A DNA stretch of 17,917 nt, from the NCBI GenBank assembly GCA_023399465.1, contig JAEWPB010000140.1, positions 1-17,917 of the forward strand. Reading direction: 5' to 3'. The position numbers and the translations under genes are program-made. This DNA is from Pseudomonadota bacterium. GTDB lineage: Bacteria; Pseudomonadota; Alphaproteobacteria; Rhizobiales; Rhizobiaceae. This document shows, in pieces, positions 7,034 through 13,515 of this stretch. Positions within the stretch are counted from its first letter, which is position 1; every line of letters begins with the position of its first letter. The notes below the pieces were generated by a model that did not search any database, was not told the origin of the DNA, and saw nothing but the letters and a program-made list of their open reading frames with translations.

Positions 7034-9124
7034 ATGTACAACGTCATCTCCTGCATCGCAGTCTCCCACGACACCACCTATCTGCTTCTCGCCGCTCTGG
7101 TCTGCCTGCTCGGGTCGGTGCTGACAATTCGCTTGTTCGCACGGGTGCGCCTCACCGATGGCTTCCAGAAGTTCAACTGGTTGTTCCTGTCGGGTTTCAT
7201 CGGCGGCGCCACCATATGGACGACCCATTTCGTCGCCATGCTGGGCTACAAGGCCGGAGCCGCCGATGGCTACGAGTCGGTGCTGACGTTGATCTCGCTG
7301 GTGCTGAGCATCGTCGTCACCTCTGCCGGGTTCCTGATCTCGTCGTTCAGCAAGAAGGGCCTGCTGATCGAGGCGGGCGGCGCCACGGTCGGACTCGGCA
7401 TCTGCGTCATGCATTACGTCGGCATTTCGGCCTTCACCGTGCAGGGGCGTCTGGAATGGGATTTCAGCTACGTCATCGCATCGTTGGTGCTTGCCGGCGT
7501 CTTCGGAGCACTGTCGGCCAATCGTGTGGCGAGGCCGTCAACGCGTTTCAGCAAGTACGCAGGGGTGCTCGCGTTTATCCTGGCGATCGTCTCGGCCCAC
7601 TTTACAGGAATGACGGCGCTGACCGTCATCCCGGATCCGTTGGTCAGCATGCCGCCGGAGATGATCTCCGACAGCATCATGACCGGCATCGTCGTCTCGG
7701 TGATGGTCGTGATCCTGGCACTCGGCGCCTCGACCTACGCGATCGACCTGCAGTCGACGCAGGCAGCGGTCGAACGCTATCGGCACCTGTCGCTGCATGA
7801 TCCGCTGACCAATCTGCCCAATCGCGCCGCGTTCAACGAGCACCTCTCGAAGCTGATGTCGCGTCCGAAGGATGTCAGCGCCAGTATCGCCGTCCTGTCC
7901 TTCGACCTCGACCGGTTCAAGGAGATCAACGACGTTCATGGTCATTCGGCCGGCGACGCGGTGCTGCGCGCCCTGGCTGAGCGTATCTCCCGCTGCCTGA
8001 AGGCGGATGAATTCGTCGCGCGCGTTGGCGGTGACGAATTCGCGGCGGTGACCGGAAAATACTATGCGCGTGACGACGCTTCGGCATTGGCAAAGCGTCT
8101 GCTCGAGGAAATCAGCCAGCCGATAACCATCGCGAACAAGACGTTCAGCATCGGCGCCAGCATTGGCATCGCGATCTTTCCCGATGATGCCCGCAACATG
8201 GACGAACTGGTGGCCCAGGCCGATGTTGCCATGTACCGGTCGAAGGCGACCGCGACGAACACGGTATGCTTTTACGACCCCTCGATGGACCAGCTGGCGC
8301 GCGAGCGCAACGCCCTGGCGGTCGAGATGCGCTCCGGCCTGGTGGCCGGCGAGTTCGAACTCTACTACCAGCAGCAGAACGATGCCGCCACCAGCACGGT
8401 CATCGGTTTCGAAGCGCTGCTGCGCTGGCGCCATCCCCGACGCGGCATGGTCTCGCCGGCAGAGTTCATTCCGGTCGCCGAGCGTTCCGGCTTCATCGTG
8501 GAACTTGGCGAGTGGGTCCTGAAACAGGCGTGCGCGGAAGCTGCGTCCTGGTCCCGTCCGCTCAGGATCGCGGTGAACGTGGCGGCGCAGCAGCTGATCG
8601 ACGATCGCCTTCCGGAGACCGTCAGCGACATACTGGCGCATACGGGGCTCGCGCCGGAGCGTCTCGAGCTGGAAATCACCGAATCCAGCCTGATCGCCGA
8701 CCAGCAGCATGCGCTGAAGATCATCCGCGAACTGAAGAGCATTGGCGTCAAGGTGGCCATGGACGACTATGGCACGGGCTACTCGTCGCTGTCGACGCTG
8801 CAGACTTTCCCCTTCGACAAGATCAAGATCGACCGTGCCTTCATCGAAGGCGTCGCGACCAACCGCCAGTCGGCGGCGATCGTCCGCTCTACGCTGATCC
8901 TCGCCGCAAGCCTCGATATTCCAGTGCTGGCCGAAGGCGTCGAGCGTGAGGAACACATCGAGTTCCTGCGCCGCGAAGGTTGCCCGCAGGTTCAGGGCTT
9001 CCTTTTCGGCAAGCCGTTGCCGCGATCGGAGATCGAGGCGATCGTCAATTCCGTGACAACCGCAGCCGTTCCGGACGTCGCCGTGAGCAGCGACCTGCGG
9101 CAGCCCGGTGCGAGCGCTGCCTGA
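7034..9124 (+). CDS. MHYT–GGDEF–EAL membrane cyclic-di-GMP signalling protein
   Basis: A 696-residue protein. The N-terminal third (about 1–236) has some seven hydrophobic helices with three MHYT-type motifs: THFVAM (64–69), MHYVGI (126–131) and AHFTGM (188–193). MHYT domains are proposed to bind copper and sense diatomic gases. A GGDEF domain follows (about 248–412; GGDEF at 332–336, with KADE instead of the inhibitory RxxD), then EAL (about 425–670). EAL is intact at 460–462; Asn515, Glu547, Asp577, Asp578, Lys598 and Glu634 fit the phosphodiesterase site. YYQPQ of many EAL domains is YYQQQ here. The ATG at 7034 is the only sensible start (in-frame stop at 7001) and lacks a close ribosome binding site. 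It is transcribed away from rplY. Its architecture differs from the 3474–5852 protein, so it is not a recent duplicate. Confidence 0.93.
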   Translation: MYNVISCIAVSHDTTYLLLAALVCLLGSVLTIRLFARVRLTDGFQKFNWLFLSGFIGGATIWTTHFVAMLGYKAGAADGYESVLTLISLVLSIVVTSAGFLISSFSKKGLLIEAGGATVGLGICVMHYVGISAFTVQGRLEWDFSYVIASLVLAGVFGALSANRVARPSTRFSKYAGVLAFILAIVSAHFTGMTALTVIPDPLVSMPPEMISDSIMTGIVVSVMVVILALGASTYAIDLQSTQAAVERYRHLSLHDPLTNLPNRAAFNEHLSKLMSRPKDVSASIAVLSFDLDRFKEINDVHGHSAGDAVLRALAERISRCLKADEFVARVGGDEFAAVTGKYYARDDASALAKRLLEEISQPITIANKTFSIGASIGIAIFPDDARNMDELVAQADVAMYRSKATATNTVCFYDPSMDQLARERNALAVEMRSGLVAGEFELYYQQQNDAATSTVIGFEALLRWRHPRRGMVSPAEFIPVAERSGFIVELGEWVLKQACAEAASWSRPLRIAVNVAAQQLIDDRLPETVSDILAHTGLAPERLELEITESSLIADQQHALKIIRELKSIGVKVAMDDYGTGYSSLSTLQTFPFDKIKIDRAFIEGVATNRQSAAIVRSTLILAASLDIPVLAEGVEREEHIEFLRREGCPQVQGFLFGKPLPRSEIEAIVNSVTTAAVPDVAVSSDLRQPGASAA

Positions 9125-9205
9125 CCTTTGCCGACGGTGCTGGCGGGTTGACATCGGCCGGACATCTTACCCACACTCCAGTGGGGCACAGAGAGGAGTG
9201 CGATC

Positions 9206-10669
9206 ATGCGTCTTACCGCCATCGCCGCCGGCAGCACCATGCTTGCCGCATCATTCGCCGGTCTCGTCGAGGCGGCGGAGATCACCGAGCAGGGGGCGCG
9301 AAACCTGCAAGCCGAGTTGACACGGTTCCTGCCGGATTGGCTTGCAAAGAGCGGCTTCATCGCAGTGACGCCTGACGGCACGCGCTATGCGATCGTCTAT
9401 CAGTTCGCCAAACTGCTGGAAGGCGTCGATTCCAAGGTTCTGACGGTCGACGGACTGCAGCCGATGAAAATGTTCGCGGCGCCGCTCGACGGCGGGCTGT
9501 GGAAGGTCGAGGGTAACGACAGCATCGACATCTCGGGCCAGGCGAAGCCCCCGGGCGAAGCGGCCACCCATTTCAACTATTCCGTCGGTACGTTCGTCTA
9601 TTCGGGTGTTTTCGATCCCGCGATCACCTACTTCCGCTCGGGAGAGGCCAGGGTCAAGGACCTCAGGGCAACCTCGATCACCGGCTCGGACAAGGTGGTG
9701 TTCCGGCTCGAGGATCGGCTGCAGACATTCGGTGCCGTCGACGGCAGCGATGGCGCAACCGTCGATTTCACGTCGAATTCCACCGGGTCGTCCTTCTATC
9801 AGCAGATGACGTCCCGAAACCCTGACGTGACCATCGAGGTGCGCGCCGAGAACGTGGCGGCGCAGGCCGATGCCAAGGGCGTCCTTGCCAGGGAGTTGCG
9901 CGAACTCGTCATCTTCCTTGCCGACCATCTGCAAGAGGAAAGACTGACGCAGGCAAGCAGCGCGAGGCTGAAGGAACTCGTGCGTGCCTCCATGCCGATG
10001 TTCTCATCCGCCCAGGAGACAGTGACGGCCAGCAACGTTTCGGTCACCACGCATGCCGGCGATTTCGGCCTGAGGCAGGTGGCCTACAATCTCAGCCTCA
10101 GCGGCCTTAGCGAGGCATCACGGCTCGGCCTGTCGTTTTCAACGGACGGGTTTGACCTCGGTTCGCTGAGGGTTCCTGCTGCCTACGCGCCTTTCGTTCC
10201 TGAGACGACGGAGACGCAGATCCATGTCCCGGGATTGAATTTCCGGGGCTTCGTCGATGACGTGCTGAAGTTCGATCTCGCCAATCCCGAAAATATCTCT
10301 CCGGCCGAACTGGAGAAGGCCGGCAAGGCGATCTTCCCGAATGATACAGTCACCGTCGAATTCCCAAAGATTGCGGCGAGGTCGCCAGCCTATGACCTGG
10401 AGGTGTCCGGCAACGTCACCTCAAGCGTTTCCCGAAGCGACCAGTTCGCTCTCGACGCCTCGATCTATGCGCGCGACTATGACGCGACCATTGCGGCGGT
10501 ACAAAAGGCGGCCAGGAGCGATCCCCAGCTCAATCAGCTTTCGCTCGGCCTGATGATGGCCAAGGGTTTTGCCAAGACCGAGCCGGACGGGCGGCAGCGC
10601 TGGGACGTGCGCATCGGCAGCGACGGCAGTGTCAGCGTCAATGGTCAGGTGCTTACCGGCGCCAGGTGA
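9206..10669 (+). CDS. Secreted protein of unknown function
   Basis: A 487-residue exported protein that I do not recognise with confidence. Residues 1–23 are a Sec signal peptide (MRLTAIAAGSTMLAASFAGLVEA, then AEITEQGAR). The mature part is soluble, has no cysteine, and looks rich in beta strands. It ends GSDGSVSVNGQVLTGAR; a 'DG…VNG' ending recalls periplasmic YdgA/DUF945-like or DUF2125-like proteins, but this is a weak resemblance. There are no catalytic motifs. The start is firm: GAGGAG lies 8 bases before the ATG. It follows the MHYT gene by 81 bases on the same strand, with a small CCCAC/GTGGG hairpin (9170–9185) and a TTGACA (9148) in the gap, so it could be cotranscribed or have its own promoter. 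Confidence 0.75.
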   Translation: MRLTAIAAGSTMLAASFAGLVEAAEITEQGARNLQAELTRFLPDWLAKSGFIAVTPDGTRYAIVYQFAKLLEGVDSKVLTVDGLQPMKMFAAPLDGGLWKVEGNDSIDISGQAKPPGEAATHFNYSVGTFVYSGVFDPAITYFRSGEARVKDLRATSITGSDKVVFRLEDRLQTFGAVDGSDGATVDFTSNSTGSSFYQQMTSRNPDVTIEVRAENVAAQADAKGVLARELRELVIFLADHLQEERLTQASSARLKELVRASMPMFSSAQETVTASNVSVTTHAGDFGLRQVAYNLSLSGLSEASRLGLSFSTDGFDLGSLRVPAAYAPFVPETTETQIHVPGLNFRGFVDDVLKFDLANPENISPAELEKAGKAIFPNDTVTVEFPKIAARSPAYDLEVSGNVTSSVSRSDQFALDASIYARDYDATIAAVQKAARSDPQLNQLSLGLMMAKGFAKTEPDGRQRWDVRIGSDGSVSVNGQVLTGAR

Positions 10670-10735
10670 GCGCCTTTGAACTGCTTGACGAGCGGTGTCC
10701 GGGCCGCGCTCGCAGCCGATTTCATTACATCTTGA

Positions 10736-10775
10736 TACAGAAAAAGCGCCGCGCCCCGATCAAGGGCGCGGCGCT
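10736..10775 (-). terminator. Strong terminator of the Kazal lipoprotein gene
   Basis: An 11-bp perfect GC stem, 10746–10756 with 10764–10774, closed further by an A–T pair, has a 7-base loop. On the minus strand it is followed by TTTTTCTG, a classic rho-independent terminator for the gene ending at 10798. The plus side (TGGCATTT) lacks a T-run, but the hairpin may also help stop the convergent secreted-protein transcript, which ends 76 bases away. Confidence 0.9.
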
Positions 10776-10797
10776 GGCATTTGTCACGAGGCATGCG

Positions 10798-11475
10798 TCA
10801 GTCGCAGCGTCCTTCGCTGACGACGCGGAAGCCGTCCGCACGCGCCATGCAGGCATTGCCGAACGTGCGAAGCCGGCCGTCGCGGCGCGCGCATACCGGC
10901 GCGATCTCGCGGCTGCAGCCGACCTGGGGGCGGCTCGGCGGCCTGGGCTCGGTTACCGGGGGACGGACCACCGGTTCGCGCCGGCACTCACCCCGGGAGA
11001 CCACCCGGAAGCCGCCGCTGCGCGCTTCGCAGGCATTGGAGAAGGTGCGGGTCTGATTGCCGCGCTCGGCACAGACCGGAGCATATTCGCGGGTGCAGGC
11101 CCGTGGCGGCGGCGGTGGCGGTTCGGTGATCGGCGGGCGCGGGCGGACGGGCTCACGCCGGCACTCGCCACGATTGACGACGAAGAAGCCGTTAGCGCGA
11201 GCCTGGCAGGCATTGCCGAAGGTCCGGCGCTGGTCGCCGCGTTCGCCGCAAACCGGAGCGTACTCCATCGAGCACATCGGCGGGCCGGGCGGACGTGGGC
11301 GCGGATAGGTCGGAGAGGGGGCAACGTCCACCGTACAGGCGGCAAGGACCGGCAGCATCAGGACCGGCGCCAGTCGACGCCACGACGACAATGCAGTGCG
11401 TGAAGGCGTCGCCGTATCACCGGCACCTCGCTTTCGCGTCCACGCCCTCGCGGCCTCCAAGAATTTCAAGATCAT
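10798..11475 (-). CDS. Lipoprotein with three tandem Kazal-type protease-inhibitor repeats
   Basis: A 225-residue predicted lipoprotein. The signal region ends LPVLAAC, so Cys47 would be lipidated. Three Kazal-like units follow at 68–105, 127–164 and 187–224, joined by Pro/Arg-rich linkers. Each has the pattern C-x5–6-PVC, (G/S)NAC and a final GxC. Alignment with ovomucoid domain 3 (CTLEYRPLC) puts the inhibitory P1 residue at Met70, Arg129 and Arg189. Each unit keeps four of the six Kazal cysteines; the missing two are partners in one disulfide. Kazal domains block serine proteases by a substrate-like loop; envelope protection here is inference. The ATG at 11475 follows GAGAGGG by 9 bases but makes the signal peptide long; a TTG at 11388 giving MSSWRRLAPVLMLPVLAAC is a reasonable alternative. 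Confidence 0.85.
   Translation of the reverse strand: MILKFLEAARAWTRKRGAGDTATPSRTALSSWRRLAPVLMLPVLAACTVDVAPSPTYPRPRPPGPPMCSMEYAPVCGERGDQRRTFGNACQARANGFFVVNRGECRREPVRPRPPITEPPPPPPRACTREYAPVCAERGNQTRTFSNACEARSGGFRVVSRGECRREPVVRPPVTEPRPPSRPQVGCSREIAPVCARRDGRLRTFGNACMARADGFRVVSEGRCD
10804..11274 (-). repeat. Three in-gene Kazal repeats with Pro-rich spacers
   Basis: The units map to 11161–11274, 10984–11097 and 10804–10917, each 38 codons. They share APVC, (R/L)RTF, NAC, AR, GF and the closing V.(R/E)G.C at protein level, and long stretches at DNA level. Spacers of about 21 codons are rich in Arg and Pro; the first contains six prolines in a row. Equal lengths suggest internal tandem duplication. 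Confidence 0.85.
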
Positions 11476-11497
11476 TTCGTCAATCCCTCTCCAAACA

Positions 11498-11526
11498 AAT
11501 ACATCGGCGCACGATACGTATCGCAA
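11498..11526 (-). promoter_or_regulatory. Candidate promoter with overlapping palindromic operator, Kazal gene
   Basis: On the minus strand TTGCGA (11521–11526) and TGTATT (11498–11503) are 17 bases apart, placing a start site near 11491, just upstream of the ribosome binding site. A perfect 12-base palindrome, CGATACGTATCG (11512–11523), overlaps the −35 and the spacer, the usual position for a repressor operator. The promoter match is moderate and the palindrome is exact. No regulator gene is adjacent. Confidence 0.45.
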
Positions 11527-11616
11527 GTTGAATGGAAGATGAACCCACCAGCGGGTTCCGCGGCATCCACAGGAGTGTCGCGGAGGTCGTGGCCAGCCGC
11601 TGAATGGGAGAATGCA

Positions 11617-11648
11617 ACGAAAAACGCCGAAGGCTGGGCCTCCGGCGT
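11617..11648 (-). terminator. Terminator of prs
   Basis: ACGCCGAAGGC (11624–11634) pairs with GCCTCCGGCGT (11638–11648), 10 of 11 positions, around a 3-base loop. On the minus strand it is followed by TTTTCGTT. It lies about 25 bases past the prs stop. Confidence 0.85.
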
Positions 11649-11673
11649 CTGACATGAAGTTCTCTGGATTGCC

Positions 11674-12606
11674 TCAGTCGAACAGACTGGAAACCGACTG
11701 CTCGAGGCTCGTGCGGCTGATCGCCTCGCCGAGCAGGTTGGCCGTCGAGACGACGCGGATATTGTGCGCCGACTGGACCGCGGTGGTCGGCTGGATCGAG
11801 TCGGTGATGACCAGTTCCTTGAGCTTGGACGAAGTCACGCGGGTGACCGCGCCGCCCGAAAGCACGCCATGGGTAATATAGGCGGTGACGCTGGTGGCAC
11901 CGTTCTTCAGCAGCGCTTCCGCCGCATTGCAGAGCGTGCCGCCCGAGTCGACGATGTCGTCGATCAGGATGCAGTCCTTGCCGTTGACGTCGCCGATGAC
12001 GTTCATCACTTCGGATTCACCCGGGCGATCGCGGCGCTTGTCGACGATCGCGAGCAGACAGTCGAGACGCTTGGCGAGCGAACGCGCGCGCACTACGCCG
12101 CCGACGTCGGGCGAGACCACCATGACATTCTCGGTCTTGTAGTTGGCCTTGATGTCACGGGCCAGGATCGGAATGGCGTAGAGGTTGTCGGTCGGGATGT
12201 CGAAGAAGCCCTGGATCTGACCGGCGTGCAGGTCGAGCGTCAAAACGCGATCCGCACCGGCTTCTGTGATCAGGTTGGCCACGAGCTTTGCCGAAATCGG
12301 CGTACGCGGCCCGGGCTTGCGGTCCTGACGGGCATAGCCGAAGTAGGGGATTACCGCAGTGATGCGCTTCGCCGAGGAGCGGCGGACCGCGTCGATCATG
12401 ATGAGAAGTTCCATCAGGTGATCGTTCGTCGGGAACGAGGTCGACTGCACGATGAAGACATCTTCACCACGCACGTTTTCCTGGATTTCGACGAAAATCT
12501 CCTGGTCCGCAAAGCGCCTGACGCTTGCTTTCCCCAAGGGAACGTTGAGATAGTTGCAGATCGCTTCGGCCAGATGCCGGTTCGAATTGCCTGCGAAAAC
12601 CTTCAT
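11674..12606 (-). CDS. prs: Ribose-phosphate pyrophosphokinase (PRPP synthetase)
   Basis: Prs transfers pyrophosphate from ATP to ribose 5-phosphate, making PRPP for purine, pyrimidine, histidine, tryptophan and NAD synthesis in the cytoplasm. The 310-residue product has the standard class I length. It starts MKVFAGNSN. The flexible catalytic loop region reads PYFGYARQDRK (87–97), the DLHAGQIQGFFD metal/nucleotide segment is at 125–136, and the ribose-5-phosphate/PRPP loop DDIVDSGGTL is at 216–225. The ATG at 12606 matches the family start; a 20-codon upstream extension does not. The ribosome binding site is weak (AGGCGGG). It has a likely own promoter at 12639–12666 and a clear terminator, so it appears to be a single-gene unit. 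Confidence 0.97.
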   Translation of the reverse strand: MKVFAGNSNRHLAEAICNYLNVPLGKASVRRFADQEIFVEIQENVRGEDVFIVQSTSFPTNDHLMELLIMIDAVRRSSAKRITAVIPYFGYARQDRKPGPRTPISAKLVANLITEAGADRVLTLDLHAGQIQGFFDIPTDNLYAIPILARDIKANYKTENVMVVSPDVGGVVRARSLAKRLDCLLAIVDKRRDRPGESEVMNVIGDVNGKDCILIDDIVDSGGTLCNAAEALLKNGATSVTAYITHGVLSGGAVTRVTSSKLKELVITDSIQPTTAVQSAHNIRVVSTANLLGEAISRTSLEQSVSSLFD

Positions 12607-12638
12607 TTTGGCCCGCCTGTAACCACGCTGTTGGGCGC

Positions 12639-12666
12639 TTTTTAGCGCCCTCGATTTCGATTGCAA
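12639..12666 (-). promoter_or_regulatory. Candidate prs promoter inside a hairpin-forming sequence
   Basis: On the minus strand TTGCAA (12661–12666) and TAAAAA (12639–12644) are 16 bases apart, giving a start near 12632 and a leader of about 26 bases. The −10 coincides with the loop of a 7-bp perfect inverted repeat, GGGCGCT/AGCGCCC (12633–12639 with 12644–12650). No T-run follows, so the repeat is not a normal terminator of the upstream gene. Confidence 0.42.
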
Positions 12667-12712
12667 GTGTCTTGTCCGGGTGCGGGACGATTCTTTCGTA
12701 AAAAGCCTGTGG

Positions 12713-13507
12713 CTAACCGGCCCGTCCCTGCTTCCACTGGATGTACTCGTTCATCGTGCGTTGCGCGATCTGCTGCATGACATCGGCCGGGACCGCTGCC
12801 CAGGGCTCTCCGCCCGAGCCGTTGACGCTGCTCTGTCCCTGGATACGGTGGAGCCTGCCGCCGTTCTGGTCGAGCACGTCCCAGACATAGACCACCGTGA
12901 CCTTGCCGCCATCCTCGAAGGCGGAGAAGTAGCCCTTGAGTATGTGCTCGCTCGTCGTGTCCGCGGCGCTCTTGATCGTCAGCCCGTGGGTGCGGGCCTG
13001 CGAGCCGAGTTCGCGCGAGAGCGGCGTCACCGCCTGCAGGGGGGCGCCGATGATCGGCAGGAAGCGGATGGTGCCGCTTTCGCCGGCGCTTGCCACGGCG
13101 ACCTCGACCGGCGCGGTCTGGCTTGCGTGGTTCGTCTGGCTGGTCTGGGCGGGCGGGTTTGTCTGCGCAGTCGCGGGCAGGGAGGGGCCGTCGAGCGGAG
13201 CGCTTGCCGCCGACTGGCCGCGCGCCAACCCCTCGGCCTGGGCCTGGAGCGTGTTCTGCGGCCCGCCGCCGCTGTAGACCGGTTGCTGCGGTGCGACGTT
13301 CGTCGTTTCGTAGGCACTCCCGGCAAGGCGATCGGTTTCGGCCTGGGTAACTGGCGACGACTGGTAGGACGAGCCGCTGCCGACATCCACCTGCGGCGTC
13401 AGCGCATCGGTGGTGTTGCAGGCGGAAAGTAGGATGCTCATCGCGACGACGGCGGCCTTCGGTCCGGCAAGGTCGATCCGGCGCACAGCTTTGTCGGTTG
13501 CCTTCAC
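12713..13507 (-). CDS. Predicted lipoprotein of unknown function
   Basis: A 264-residue product with a lipoprotein signal: a basic start (VKATDKAVRR), a hydrophobic stretch and a lipobox LSAC, putting the lipidated Cys at residue 30. The next ~110 residues are low-complexity, rich in Gln, Ser, Thr, Pro and Ala (for example NPPAQTSQTNHASQTAP). The C-terminal ~125 residues look folded, from SGTIRFLPIIGAP through ILKGYFSAFEDGGKVTVVYV to EYIQWKQGRAG. I do not recognise the family. The start is open: GTG at 13507 has GAGGAG 4 bases upstream, while ATG at 13519 overlaps the preceding stop as ATGA but has no ribosome binding site. Either way it is coupled to the M24 gene upstream. A weak AGCC-ACA-GGCT-TTTT hairpin overlaps its stop. 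Confidence 0.8.
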   Translation of the reverse strand: MKATDKAVRRIDLAGPKAAVVAMSILLSACNTTDALTPQVDVGSGSSYQSSPVTQAETDRLAGSAYETTNVAPQQPVYSGGGPQNTLQAQAEGLARGQSAASAPLDGPSLPATAQTNPPAQTSQTNHASQTAPVEVAVASAGESGTIRFLPIIGAPLQAVTPLSRELGSQARTHGLTIKSAADTTSEHILKGYFSAFEDGGKVTVVYVWDVLDQNGGRLHRIQGQSSVNGSGGEPWAAVPADVMQQIAQRTMNEYIQWKQGRAG

Positions 13508-13515
13508 TGCGCTCC

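Noticed and set aside
7538..9154. 538-codon open frame on the minus strand across the MHYT gene
   Set aside because: Same antisense effect; the plus-strand frame has membrane helices and intact GGDEF and EAL motifs.
9148..9176. TTGACA at 9148 as a promoter for the secreted-protein gene
   Set aside because: The −35 is perfect but the sequence 17 bases downstream (CCACAC) does not resemble a −10, so it is only mentioned with the gene.
11764..12645. 293-codon plus-strand frame across prs
   Set aside because: Antisense shadow of a certain prs gene.
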